DNA of 13,047 bases, from contig UQZI01000059.1 in the NCBI GenBank assembly GCA_900545555.1, forward strand, positions 1 to 13,047, in the 5' to 3' direction. Each line of letters begins with the position of its first letter. The stretch's first letter is position 1. Positions 1-7,412 of this stretch are shown here, piece after piece. The notes under the pieces were generated by a model. That model saw nothing but the letters and a program-made list of their open reading frames with translations, had not been told where the DNA came from and did not search any database. The stretch comes from an uncultured Collinsella sp. (GTDB taxonomy: Bacteria; Actinomycetota; Coriobacteriia; Coriobacteriales; Coriobacteriaceae). A program made the translations under genes and the position numbers.

Positions 1-332
1 GTGGTCTTGCCGGCACCGTTGATGCCGACAAACAGCACGCAGCTCGGCGTGTCGGAAAACGGATCGCGCTCAACAGGCACAAAATGGCCCTCGAGCTGCT
101 CGGCCAGGGCGCGGCGAAGCTGCGGGGCGGTCTTGAGGTTCTTCTTGGCGGCGGCGTCGCGCAGTTCATCGGAGACCTGAATAGCGACCTCGGCACCCAT
201 GTCACCCATGACGAGGGTGTCCTCAAGGTCCTCCCAAAAATCCTCGTCGACCTCGCCACCAAAGTAGAAGACCTCGTTGAGGGCCTCGCGACTGCGCTCA
301 AGTCCGCGCGAGAGTGCGTCAAAGAATCCCAT
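1..332 (-). CDS. ftsY: Signal recognition particle receptor FtsY, N-terminal part (runs off window)
   Basis: FtsY is the membrane-associated SRP receptor GTPase that docks ribosome-nascent-chain/Ffh complexes at the translocon. About 110 residues are present, starting MGFFDALSRGLERSRE, followed by a helical N domain with the family-like stretch FWEDLEDTLVMGDMG (about residues 32-46). The reading runs into the G1 P-loop GINGAGKT at residues 103-110, where the window ends; the rest of the G domain lies beyond position 1. There is almost no acidic A domain before the N domain, so this is a short-form FtsY. The ATG shares one base with the smc stop (TAATG), which indicates translational coupling. 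The rnc-smc-ftsY order is common in Firmicutes and Actinobacteria and supports FtsY over its paralogue Ffh. Confidence 0.93.
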   Translation of the reverse strand, partial: MGFFDALSRGLERSREALNEVFYFGGEVDEDFWEDLEDTLVMGDMGAEVAIQVSDELRDAAAKKNLKTAPQLRRALAEQLEGHFVPVERDPFSDTPSCVLFVGINGAGKT

Positions 333-3300
333 TATGCATTCACGACCTTTCCGGTTTCGCGATCGAGTTTTTGCGAGACGACGCGACTGACGCCGTCGGC
401 TTGCATCGAGACGCCGTAGAGAACGTCAGCATCCTCCATAGTACGGCGCTGATGCGAGATTACCAAGAGCTGCGTATCGGAACGCAGCACATCGAGGGCG
501 CCGATGAGCTTGGACAGGTTGGCGTCGTCGAGCGCAGCCTCGACCTCGTCCAGCACATAGAACGGCACCGTGCGCGTACGGTATACGGCAAAGAGCAGGG
601 CGAGCGCCGTCAGGCTCTTCTCGCCACCCGACATGAGCATCATCTTGGTGATGCGCTTGCCGCGCGGCTGCGCCACGACCTCGATGCCCGTCTCGGCCGG
701 ATGCTCGGGGTCGGTCATCTCCAAATGTGCCTGGCCGCCCGGGAAGAGCATGGCGAAGATCTCGCGGAAATTCGCATCAACCTTTTCAAACGTCACCAGG
801 AACGCCTTGCGCATCTTGCGATCAATGGCCACGGTGATCTTGGTGAGCGCCTTGCGCGCGCTCTCCAGATCGGCAAGTTGCTCCTCGATGTAGTCGGCGC
901 GGCGCTTGAGCTGCTCGTACTCCTCCATGGCAACTTGGTTCACAGGGCCCAGATTGTTGATCTGACGCACAAGCTGGTTGAGCTCGCGCTCGGCGGCATC
1001 GCGGTCCGTGGGCGCGGGAAGCATGAGCGCTTCCTCGAGTATCGTGGTGCCATCGGCTGTAATGGCCTTAATGGCGGCCTCTACCTGCACCTCGAGCTTG
1101 CCACGCGCAACCTTGAACTCATTTTGCGTCGCCGTGGCGGCATCAACCCGCTCCTTGGCACGGGAGACCTCGGCCTTGGCATCCTCGATGGTCTTCTTGA
1201 GCGAAGCGGAGTCCGCCTCTTCCAGAGAGGCCTGGTCACGCAGGCGCGCTGCCCAATCCGATGCGCGCTCCAGCAGGGCCGAATAGCGCTCGTGCATGGG
1301 GTCGACGCGCAGACGCAACAGCTCGAGTGAGCGCGAGGCCTGGCGTGTTCCGCGGATACGACGGTCGATGCCCTCAAGACGATGCTCCAGGTCGGGCACG
1401 CGGCCCTTCAGCGAACGCAGGCGCTCGCTCGTCTGAGCTAGGCGAACCTTGGCGTCGGCGAGCTTGCCAGCAGCCTCGGAATCGTCACGACGAACACGGT
1501 CAAGTTCATCGTTGGCCTCGGCAATCTGCAAGCCCAGGTCGCTTGCCTGCGCACGGGCCTCGTCACGCGAACGGGCGAGCTCGTCCACGCGCGGGCGCGC
1601 GGCGCGAACGGCCTCGGCGGCCTGCTCACGGCGCTTGGAAATGCGCACGCGCTCGACCTCTGCGTTGTTGGCGCTTTGCTCTAGGCGGCCGATCTCGGAA
1701 AGCAGCGAACGGCGCTCGCCCTCAAGACGGGCGATCTCGCCGGCGTTATCGCCCTCGGCGGTGCGCGCCTCCTCGACGGCCGAATTGGCCTCGACGACCT
1801 GATCAGAAACATGCTCAAACACGGCAGCCAGATCGGGCTCCAGGCCCTCGAGCTCACGAATGCGGCGCTTGCGCTCCAAGGCACCCGATGCCTCACCGGC
1901 ATCGAGACCCACGCGTACCAAGCCGCCGCAGGCAACGCGGGCACCATCAGGGGTCACATAGGTCACGCCATCCACAACCGGCGCCGCCAACGCGGCAGCC
2001 AAGTCATCGACCACGTAATAGCCGCCGAGCAGAGCCTCGACAACAGGACCGTAGCCCGCACGAACGGACAGGCGATCAACCAGACGCGTACCGGCAGCGC
2101 CCTCGGCGGCAGCAGAGCCACTCACGCCGCGCGCCATCAGCAGTGCCTCGCCCGAGGCCTTCTTTTGGTCCAGAGCAGCACGACCGGCACGCTCAAGCGT
2201 AGCGGCGTCATCAAACAGTAGGGCATCGATATCGCCGGCAAGCAGCTGCTCGACCAGGCCCTCAAGCTCACGAGGAGCCTCGAGCACGTCGCCCAGACGG
2301 CCTGAGACATCGTCGCCCAGCGCGCCCACCAGACGGCTCACCAGCGGCGAGCTGTCTGCCATGCGGGCATCGAGCTTCTTTTGGCTGGCAAGCTCCGAGC
2401 GCACCTCGGACAGCTTGTTGCGCGCTTCGCTCTCGCGATTACGCAGGTCCTTGAGGGCAGCGCGTGCCGTCTCGGTGGCCTCGCGCGCATCGTTCTGGGC
2501 CTGACGAGCCGCCTCAAGGGCACTCTCAAGCTCCTCAGCACGGTCGCGACGGCTATCAAGCGATGCTGTAACCTCCTCGAGCTGTTCATCAATCTGCTCC
2601 AGGCGCGAGGCATACATGTTGTCCTCGACCTCGGCGTTGCTCAGCGAGTCCTTCACCTTGGCGAGTTCGAGCGCCGCGTTATCGGCCACACGCTGCACAT
2701 CGCGTTGCTCACGCGTAAGCTGCGAAATCTGATTGTCGAGCGTCACGCGCCGCTCGTGGAGCTCGGCGGCGGCAGGTCCGGCGGCGTCAACGTCCTCCTG
2801 GGCCTGCATGTGCGCGCCGGTCACTTCCTCAAGCTGCGCACGCGCGTCCTCGAGCTCCTCTACCACGCGACGACGCTGATGCTCGGAGCTCGAGATCTGG
2901 CCGCGCATGTCGGACAGGCGCGACACCATGTTGTGGCCCTTTTCCTCGAGCAGGCGCATATCGGAGTTAATGCGGCCGACCACGTCTTGCATATGGCGGC
3001 GCTGCTCGCCCAGATCGCCCACAAACAGGCCCTTTTCCTCGAGCATGACCTGGAGCTTCTCGAGCTCGCGTTCCTTTTCGCCCAAGCGGTACTGCGCAAG
3101 CTCCAGCTCGGCGGCACCTTCCTTGGAGCGGCTCTCCAAGTCGTTCCACTGCGACTGCAGCGAACGCAGCTCGTCGACGGCCAGCATCTGCGTAAGCTCG
3201 TTCGCGCGCGAGGACAGCTCTTTATACTTGCGCGCGCGATCGACCTGACGCTCCAGCGGTCGCAGCTGACGGGCAATTTCCTTATTGATGTCGCGGGCAC

Positions 3301-3868
3301 GCGTCAGGTGCTCGTCCATCGATTTAATCTTTCTGAGCGCACGCTCCTTGCGGCGCTTGTGCTTGGAGATGCCGGCGGCCTCCTCGATGAGGGCACGGCG
3401 CTCCTCGGGGCGGCTCTGCAAAATGGCGTCGAGCTTGCCCTGGCTGATGATGGAATGCGTATCCTTGCCCAAGCCCGAATCGTGCAGGATGTCCTGAATG
3501 TCCATCAGGCGGCACGGACTCGAGTTGATGAGGTACTCGCTTTCGCCCGAGCGATACATACGACGGGTGATGGCGACCTCGTCAAAGTCGACGGGCAGCA
3601 TATGGTCCGAGTTATCGAGCACCAGCGTGACCTCGGCGACACCCACCGGCTTGCGCGCTGACGAGCCCGAGAAGATGACATCCTCCATGGCCTGGCCGCG
3701 CAGCTGCTTGGCGCTCTGCTCACCCAGGACCCACAGAATCGAGTCAGAGATGTTCGATTTTCCCGAGCCGTTGGGACCGACGATGACGGTCAGGCCCGGC
3801 TCAAACGTCATATGGGCACGGTCGGCAAACGACTTGAACCCTTTGAGCGTGAGGGACTTGAGATACAC
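332..3868 (-). CDS. smc: Chromosome segregation/condensin ATPase SMC
   Basis: This is the SMC subunit of the SMC-ScpAB complex, which loads on DNA and organises and segregates the chromosome. At 1178 residues it has the usual full length. Visible parts are the N-terminal motif LKGFKSFAD (residues 8-16), Walker A GPNGSGKS (31-38), the Q-loop region ISQGKLDAI (141-149), a coiled coil rich in Glu, Arg, Ala and Leu up to about residue 505, a hinge at about 515-660 that includes GYGPVVEALLGGYYVV, a returning coiled coil, the ABC signature MSGGEKS (1079-1085) and Walker B YVLDEVEAALD (D1107, E1108), then the ISH switch near 1137-1139. The GTG start is preceded by GAGG and lies 10 nt after the rnc stop. 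The first half of the hinge reads less like the family pattern than the second half, but the frame is intact. Confidence 0.98.
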   Translation of the reverse strand: MYLKSLTLKGFKSFADRAHMTFEPGLTVIVGPNGSGKSNISDSILWVLGEQSAKQLRGQAMEDVIFSGSSARKPVGVAEVTLVLDNSDHMLPVDFDEVAITRRMYRSGESEYLINSSPCRLMDIQDILHDSGLGKDTHSIISQGKLDAILQSRPEERRALIEEAAGISKHKRRKERALRKIKSMDEHLTRARDINKEIARQLRPLERQVDRARKYKELSSRANELTQMLAVDELRSLQSQWNDLESRSKEGAAELELAQYRLGEKERELEKLQVMLEEKGLFVGDLGEQRRHMQDVVGRINSDMRLLEEKGHNMVSRLSDMRGQISSSEHQRRRVVEELEDARAQLEEVTGAHMQAQEDVDAAGPAAAELHERRVTLDNQISQLTREQRDVQRVADNAALELAKVKDSLSNAEVEDNMYASRLEQIDEQLEEVTASLDSRRDRAEELESALEAARQAQNDAREATETARAALKDLRNRESEARNKLSEVRSELASQKKLDARMADSSPLVSRLVGALGDDVSGRLGDVLEAPRELEGLVEQLLAGDIDALLFDDAATLERAGRAALDQKKASGEALLMARGVSGSAAAEGAAGTRLVDRLSVRAGYGPVVEALLGGYYVVDDLAAALAAPVVDGVTYVTPDGARVACGGLVRVGLDAGEASGALERKRRIRELEGLEPDLAAVFEHVSDQVVEANSAVEEARTAEGDNAGEIARLEGERRSLLSEIGRLEQSANNAEVERVRISKRREQAAEAVRAARPRVDELARSRDEARAQASDLGLQIAEANDELDRVRRDDSEAAGKLADAKVRLAQTSERLRSLKGRVPDLEHRLEGIDRRIRGTRQASRSLELLRLRVDPMHERYSALLERASDWAARLRDQASLEEADSASLKKTIEDAKAEVSRAKERVDAATATQNEFKVARGKLEVQVEAAIKAITADGTTILEEALMLPAPTDRDAAERELNQLVRQINNLGPVNQVAMEEYEQLKRRADYIEEQLADLESARKALTKITVAIDRKMRKAFLVTFEKVDANFREIFAMLFPGGQAHLEMTDPEHPAETGIEVVAQPRGKRITKMMLMSGGEKSLTALALLFAVYRTRTVPFYVLDEVEAALDDANLSKLIGALDVLRSDTQLLVISHQRRTMEDADVLYGVSMQADGVSRVVSQKLDRETGKVVNA

Positions 3869-3878
3869 GGTTCCTCGC

Positions 3879-4604
3879 TTACACGTGCTTCTTGTTCAGA
3901 ATCACGCCGTTGGTGGTGTAACCCATGCGGTCGAGCGCTTCGAGTGCAGCGGCTCCCTCGGCTTCCTTCTTTGAGGAGCCGGAGCCGCGACCCTGGCGAA
4001 TACCATCGATCAACACCACGGCGGTAAAGGTGGGCGCATGCGCCGGGCCCTCGGAGCCAACGAGCTTATACGCCGGGGGTTCGTGACCGTCGGCTTGCAC
4101 GCACTCCTGCAAATACGACTTGGGGTTCGCAGGGTGCTCGGCACGCTCGGATGCCAAATGAGGCTTGAGCGTGCGGTGGATAAACTCCGCCGCAACATCC
4201 CAACCGGCATCCAGGTACAGCGCACCCACGAGCGACTCATAGACGTTCTCGAGCGCCGAGTGCAGGCCGCGCGCGCCGGTACCGGTCTCGGAGGCACCAA
4301 AGATGATGATGTCGTCGATGCCCAACTCATGCGACACCTCGGACAGCGTGGCGCCCGACACTAAGGATACCTTCAGGCGCGTGAGCTTCCCCTCGTCAAA
4401 CTCGGGATAGGACTCAAAGAGCGAACGGGCCACCACGGCGCCCAAAATGGAATCGCCCAAAAACTCAAGGCGCTCGTAGCTTGCCGAGACAGGCTGACCT
4501 TCGACGGCCGAAGGATGCGTGAGGGCTGCGCGCAGCAGCACCTTGTCATTGAACTCATGGCCCAGAATCTCCTGGGCACGCGTAAGTCGTTCGGATAAAG
4601 CCAA
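3879..4604 (-). CDS. rnc: Ribonuclease III
   Basis: RNase III cleaves double-stranded RNA and matures rRNA precursors and other structured transcripts. The 241-residue length is typical. The catalytic domain carries the signature ERLEFLGDSILG (residues 44-55, with E45 and D51), ALTHPS near 27-32 and the second metal-binding helix ALENVYESLVGALYLD (117-132). A dsRNA-binding domain follows (about 160-228), ending in the GSGSSKKEAEGAAA segment. In most family members the second helix reads LAD-x-x-E; here the Asp position is Asn120 while the catalytic Glu is present as E123. The start is TTG: a GGAGG motif lies about 8 nt upstream across the acpP stop, and no other in-frame Met occurs before the catalytic domain. 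The gene begins 3 nt after acpP ends, so the two are probably coupled. Confidence 0.96.
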   Translation of the reverse strand: MALSERLTRAQEILGHEFNDKVLLRAALTHPSAVEGQPVSASYERLEFLGDSILGAVVARSLFESYPEFDEGKLTRLKVSLVSGATLSEVSHELGIDDIIIFGASETGTGARGLHSALENVYESLVGALYLDAGWDVAAEFIHRTLKPHLASERAEHPANPKSYLQECVQADGHEPPAYKLVGSEGPAHAPTFTAVVLIDGIRQGRGSGSSKKEAEGAAALEALDRMGYTTNGVILNKKHV

Positions 4605-4607
4605 GAC

Positions 4608-4850
4608 CTAGGCCTCCCTGGCGTTTTCAATCGCGTCGACCGCGTCGGCGACAGAGTTGAGCGAGAGCAGGGTCTCGTCATCGATCTCGAGGTTGAACTC
4701 GTCCTCGATAGCCGTAACCAGCTGCAGGCGCTCGAGCGAGTTGGCATCGAGGTCGTCAAAGGTGGTCTCATCGCTAATTTCGGCAACATCGACGCCCAGA
4801 ACGTCAGCAGCGACCTCGGCGATCTTGTCGAAGATTTCGGAGCGGTCCAT
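4608..4850 (-). CDS. acpP: Acyl carrier protein
   Basis: ACP carries growing acyl chains on a phosphopantetheine arm for fatty acid synthesis and acyl transfer by PlsX. It is a small acidic four-helix protein of 80 residues starting MDRSEIFDKIAEVAADVLGV. The helix II attachment site reads DLDANSLERLQLV, with Ser38 the expected phosphopantetheine acceptor. The usual DSL motif is NSL here (Asn37). The start at 4850 is chosen because AGGA lies 6 nt upstream; an ATG five codons earlier (4865) has no Shine-Dalgarno and would swallow this site. It follows plsX after a 124-nt gap and leads into rnc. The fabD and fabG genes that separate plsX from acpA in Bacillus are absent. A dedicated non-fatty-acid carrier protein is possible but less likely in this context. 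Confidence 0.93.
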   Translation of the reverse strand: MDRSEIFDKIAEVAADVLGVDVAEISDETTFDDLDANSLERLQLVTAIEDEFNLEIDDETLLSLNSVADAVDAIENAREA

Positions 4851-4887
4851 AGCGCTTCCTCTCATATTGCGTGAACATCAACGAGCT

Positions 4888-4927
4888 GGCGCCGCAAGCG
4901 CAGCGCCAAGACACGGTTTTGATTCTA
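4888..4927 (-). promoter_or_regulatory. acpP leader: candidate -10 box and GC-rich hairpin
   Basis: The 124-nt plsX-acpP gap holds a -10-like TAGAAT on the minus strand (4922-4927) without a convincing -35. Downstream of it is an 8-bp hairpin (4888-4895 paired with 4900-4907, loop GCTT, one G-U pair). No T-run follows the hairpin, so it is not a standard terminator. If the -10 is real, the hairpin lies in the acpP 5' leader about 37 nt before the start codon. This is weak evidence for a separate acpP promoter or RNA processing site. Confidence 0.28.
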
Positions 4928-4974
4928 CCCCACGACGCAGGCCGCGAGGCACATAACAGCGCTCTAACTCGCTC

Positions 4975-5994
4975 CTACAAAACGATGCCGTCCATAGAAT
5001 TGGCGACGTTCTCGACCAGCCCGGCGCGCACGGCTTCGGCCGCCGCGAGCGTACCGTTTTTAACAGCCTCGATCGAGGTGGCGCCATGGCCGATCAGGAC
5101 CACGCCGCGCAAGCCCAAAAGAATCGCGCCGCCCTTGGCGTCGCCCGAAAGCTTGGCCTTTATCTCGCGCATCTGCTTTTTAATGAGCAGCGCGGCAATC
5201 TTGGTGCCAAGCGAAGACATAAAGACGCCCTTGAGCTCCTGCAGCAAAAACTTGGCAGCGCCCTCGGTGGCCTTGAGTGCGATGTTGCCCGACATGCCGT
5301 CGGCGACCACGACGTCAAAATTGCCCGACGTAAGATCGGTGCCCTCGCAGTTGCCCACAAAACCGGGAACGGCGGCTTTCATGGCCGGGAAGCAGGCCTT
5401 GGTAAAGTTGGAGCCCTTCTCGTCCTCGGTGCCGTTGGCAAGCAGGCCCACGCGGGGATGCTCGATGCCCAGGACGACGCGGGCATAAGCACTACCCATC
5501 TGGGCAAAACGTACCATGTCATCGACCTCGACATCGGGGTTGGCGCCCATATCACACAGCACCGTCAGACCGCCGGCGCGATTGGGTAGCGCATTGGTCA
5601 GACAGGGACGCACCGGCTGTTTCTTGCCTTCGGCCTGATACCTAAACGGCGTCACGTAGGCGGTGGCAGCGGCGGTCATGGCACCGGTCGAGCCGGCAGA
5701 GAAGAACGCATCCGCATTTCCCTTCTTGATGGCGCGGCACGACAGCACGATCGACGACTTGCGTTTGGTCATCACGGCGCGAATGGGATCGTCATCCATG
5801 GCGATAACGTCGGGTGCCTCAAGGGCCTCAACACGTGCATGGGAAGCAGCAAAGGGATTGACGATTTCGGCGGGACCGACTGCCAGGACCTCGATATCGG
5901 GATCGGCGGCAAGCGCAGCCTCGATACCATCGAGAACAACCTGAGGTTTCTCGTCTCCACCCACAACGTCTACACAAACGCGAACGTTACTCAT
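4975..5994 (-). CDS. plsX: Phosphate acyltransferase PlsX
   Basis: PlsX makes acyl-phosphate from acyl-ACP and phosphate, the donor used by PlsY to begin phospholipid synthesis; it acts peripherally at the membrane. The 339 residues carry the family landmarks: an N-terminal VDVVGGDEKP (residues 8-17, in place of the common DAMGGD), SAGSTGA (99-105), DMGANPD (148-154), LLANGTEDEKGS (184-195), ADGMSGNIALK (231-241) and GGAILLGLRGVVLIGHG (288-304). Two ATGs are close together. The one at 5994 is preferred because AAGGAG sits 7 nt upstream, whereas the ATG at 6000 would leave only 1 nt. It lies downstream of rpmF, as in many bacteria, but across an 87-nt gap with a terminator-like hairpin, which suggests adjustable expression. 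Confidence 0.96.
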   Translation of the reverse strand: MSNVRVCVDVVGGDEKPQVVLDGIEAALAADPDIEVLAVGPAEIVNPFAASHARVEALEAPDVIAMDDDPIRAVMTKRKSSIVLSCRAIKKGNADAFFSAGSTGAMTAAATAYVTPFRYQAEGKKQPVRPCLTNALPNRAGGLTVLCDMGANPDVEVDDMVRFAQMGSAYARVVLGIEHPRVGLLANGTEDEKGSNFTKACFPAMKAAVPGFVGNCEGTDLTSGNFDVVVADGMSGNIALKATEGAAKFLLQELKGVFMSSLGTKIAALLIKKQMREIKAKLSGDAKGGAILLGLRGVVLIGHGATSIEAVKNGTLAAAEAVRAGLVENVANSMDGIVL

Positions 5995-6011
5995 ATACAT
6001 GCTCCTTATAC

Positions 6012-6041
6012 AAAAATGGCCGACTCATTGAGCCGGCCATT
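6012..6041 (-). terminator. Terminator-like hairpin between rpmF and plsX
   Basis: On the minus strand an 11-bp stem (6031-6041 paired with 6015-6025, one G-U pair, 5-nt loop at 6026-6030) is followed directly by TTTTT (6012-6016, partly shared with the stem). The G-U pair becomes A-C on the plus strand, so the structure fits minus-strand RNA. The T-run is short and the plsX ribosome site begins within about 10 nt, leaving no room for a promoter after it. Partial termination, attenuation or an RNA processing/stability element are all possible. Confidence 0.6.
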
Positions 6042-6044
6042 GTG

Positions 6045-6094
6045 GTTCCATTTGGAACGGCATCGCATCCAGAGTATACCGTTACTCGGTAACG
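6045..6094 (-). promoter_or_regulatory. Candidate internal promoter and two palindromes upstream of plsX
   Basis: Three signals lie together. A perfect inverted repeat GTTCCA-TT-TGGAAC spans 6045-6058. A -10-like TATACT lies on the minus strand at 6073-6078, without a good -35. A second perfect inverted repeat CGTTAC-TCG-GTAACG spans 6080-6094 and overlaps the last rpmF codons and stop. The pair of palindromes flanking a -10 resembles an operator arrangement, and the downstream gene is plsX, whose homologue is controlled by FapR in Bacillus. Neither palindrome matches the FapR site as I know it. The functional reading is inference. Confidence 0.35.
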
Positions 6095-6261
6095 ATAACC
6101 TCGCGGTCCTTGTAGAAACCGCAGCTGGGGCACACGTGGTGCGGAAGCTTGACAGCGCCGCAACGGGGGCACGTGGACTGAGCCGCAGCCGAGATCTTCA
6201 TGTTGGCGGAACGACGGGTGTGAGTGCGGATACGACCCTGCTTTTGTTTAGGTACGGGCAT
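6082..6261 (-). CDS. rpmF: 50S ribosomal protein L32 (zinc-ribbon form)
   Basis: L32 is a small protein of the large ribosomal subunit near the peptidyl transferase region. The 59 residues start MPVPKQKQGRIRTHTRRS, a basic N terminus typical of L32, followed by a zinc ribbon with cysteines 31, 34, 44 and 47 (CPRC and CPSC). This is therefore the C+ form that depends on zinc; zinc-limited bacteria often carry a second Cys-free copy, which is not in this window. AAGGAAGG lies 5 nt before the ATG. The gene is placed between DUF177 and plsX, the usual neighbours in many bacteria, which strengthens the call. Confidence 0.97.
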   Translation of the reverse strand: MPVPKQKQGRIRTHTRRSANMKISAAAQSTCPRCGAVKLPHHVCPSCGFYKDREVIVTE

Positions 6262-6325
6262 AGTGACCTTCCTTATGAACTATCCAGTGTGGCGATTACG
6301 CGCAAGTAGCGATACTACCACAGTT

Positions 6326-6880
6326 TTACTCATCGAGCTTGAGATTCTTCAATGCTGCAAATGGATTTTCCGTGGCAGCGGCCCATTCCGCCTCTGCCTG
6401 GGCGGCGCAATCGCATTGCTCGACGTTGAGATTGCAACCGCATGTGGGGCACAGACCACGGCAATCGGGCTTGCAGAGCACTACAAACGGCGTGTCCATA
6501 ACGACCGCGTCATTGATGGGCTCACCCAGATCGACTAGACGGTCCTCACCCAGGAGCTCGTAGCCGTCCTCGTAGGCCTCGGGATCCTCGGGCTCCTCAA
6601 AGAGGTAGAACTCCTCGATCTCGCCGGCAATATCAAACGAGGCGGGCTCCAGGCAACGGTCGCACTCGCCGGTGGCGTGCGCGCGGACCATGCCCGTGAG
6701 CAAGACACCGGTACCGGCATTGGTAAAGACAACGTCGTAGTCGATGCCGTCCTGTAGCTGGTACGCCTTCTCGCCCACCGTGTAGGTGGCAACATCGACC
6801 TTGCCGGTCAGCGGATACGAGTCTCCGGGAAACTCGAGCTGTTCGGAAAGATCGACGGTAACGCTCGGGAACTCAGCCAT
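6326..6880 (-). CDS. DUF177 (YceD-type) cysteine-rich protein
   Basis: DUF177/YceD proteins are almost always encoded next to rpmF and have been linked to 23S rRNA or large-subunit maturation; the biochemical role is not fully settled. The 184-residue product starts MAEFPSVTVDLSEQLEFPGD. It has the conserved GECDRCLEP (Cys73, Cys76) and a C-terminal cluster LCKPDCRGLCPTCGCNLNVEQCDC with seven cysteines between 136 and 158, suggesting zinc binding. The middle is strongly acidic (about 88-120). The start at 6880 overlaps the preceding stop by one base (TAATG); an upstream in-frame ATG at 6931 would overlap that gene heavily and is not favoured. No strong Shine-Dalgarno is seen, consistent with translational coupling. 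Confidence 0.9.
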   Translation of the reverse strand: MAEFPSVTVDLSEQLEFPGDSYPLTGKVDVATYTVGEKAYQLQDGIDYDVVFTNAGTGVLLTGMVRAHATGECDRCLEPASFDIAGEIEEFYLFEEPEDPEAYEDGYELLGEDRLVDLGEPINDAVVMDTPFVVLCKPDCRGLCPTCGCNLNVEQCDCAAQAEAEWAAATENPFAALKNLKLDE

Positions 6881-7377
6881 TACCACTGACCATTCTGTTG
6901 GGCGGCACCCTCGTTGAGCTGCTGACGGCAACGGGTAACGGTGCCGGTCAGGCTCTTGAGGTTCTCCTCCAGGTGCGTAAAGACCTGCTCTGCGTAGTCC
7001 TCGGCAGCATAACGCGTCTCGCGCTCGTACTGCTGGGCACGATCACGGATGTCGTCGGCCTGCTGCTGCGCTAAGCGGACGATCTCCTGCTCACCGGCAA
7101 TGGTGAGGGCCTGCTGCTGAGCGTCGGCGATGATGGAATCGGCCTGAGCGGCGGCGGAAGCCATAAGCTCCTCGCGCTCCTTAAGGATACGGCGGGACTT
7201 CTGCCACTCCTCGGGATAGCTCATGCGGATCTCGTCGAGGATGTTGAAGAACACGTCGGCGTCGATGACCTTGAACTGAGCGTTCTTGCCGAAAGGCGGC
7301 TTGGCTTCCTCGATCAGCCCTTCGAGCTCATCGACCAAGCTGACGATCCTATCGCCAGGAAAATTCTCGCCCGGCAT
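6880..7377 (-). CDS. DivIVA-like coiled-coil protein, likely positional equivalent of mycobacterial SepIVA
   Basis: The 165-residue soluble protein has an N-terminal segment VSLVDELEGLIEEAK (residues 12-26), a conserved-looking FFNILDEIRMSYPEEW (43-58) and a long coiled coil rich in Ala, Gln and Glu (about 60-150). There is no signal peptide or membrane segment. The ELxxLIEEAK...LLDEIR...P pattern recalls SepIVA (Rv2927c/MSMEG_2416), a DivIVA-family septation factor in mycobacteria that sits immediately upstream of the DUF177 gene and near rnc, smc and ftsY. This protein is shorter, with a reduced coiled-coil tail. Automated annotation may call such proteins an ATPase subunit; the sequence gives no support for that. 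The start at 7377 has GGAG 5 nt upstream; ATGs at 7392 and 7401 lack one. A role in envelope growth or division is inferred. Confidence 0.72.
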   Translation of the reverse strand: MPGENFPGDRIVSLVDELEGLIEEAKPPFGKNAQFKVIDADVFFNILDEIRMSYPEEWQKSRRILKEREELMASAAAQADSIIADAQQQALTIAGEQEIVRLAQQQADDIRDRAQQYERETRYAAEDYAEQVFTHLEENLKSLTGTVTRCRQQLNEGAAQQNGQW

Positions 7378-7412
7378 CCGGTCTCCTTTCATAGGTAACA
7401 TATCATCGTGCT

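Noticed and set aside
314..1330. Plus-strand open frame of 338 codons opposite the C-terminal part of smc
   Set aside because: The same shadow effect: its composition mirrors the antisense of SMC, and no promoter, ribosome site or family resemblance is seen.
2381..3661. Long plus-strand open frame (426 codons) opposite smc
   Set aside because: It is antisense to a clear SMC coiled coil; GC-rich codons for Glu, Ala, Leu and Arg leave the opposite strand free of stops. The product is Leu/His/Arg-rich with no recognisable domain or ribosome site.
6881..6931. Longer start for the DUF177 gene at 6931
   Set aside because: It would overlap the SepIVA-like gene by about 50 nt and adds residues unlike the family; the TAATG-coupled start at 6880 is simpler.
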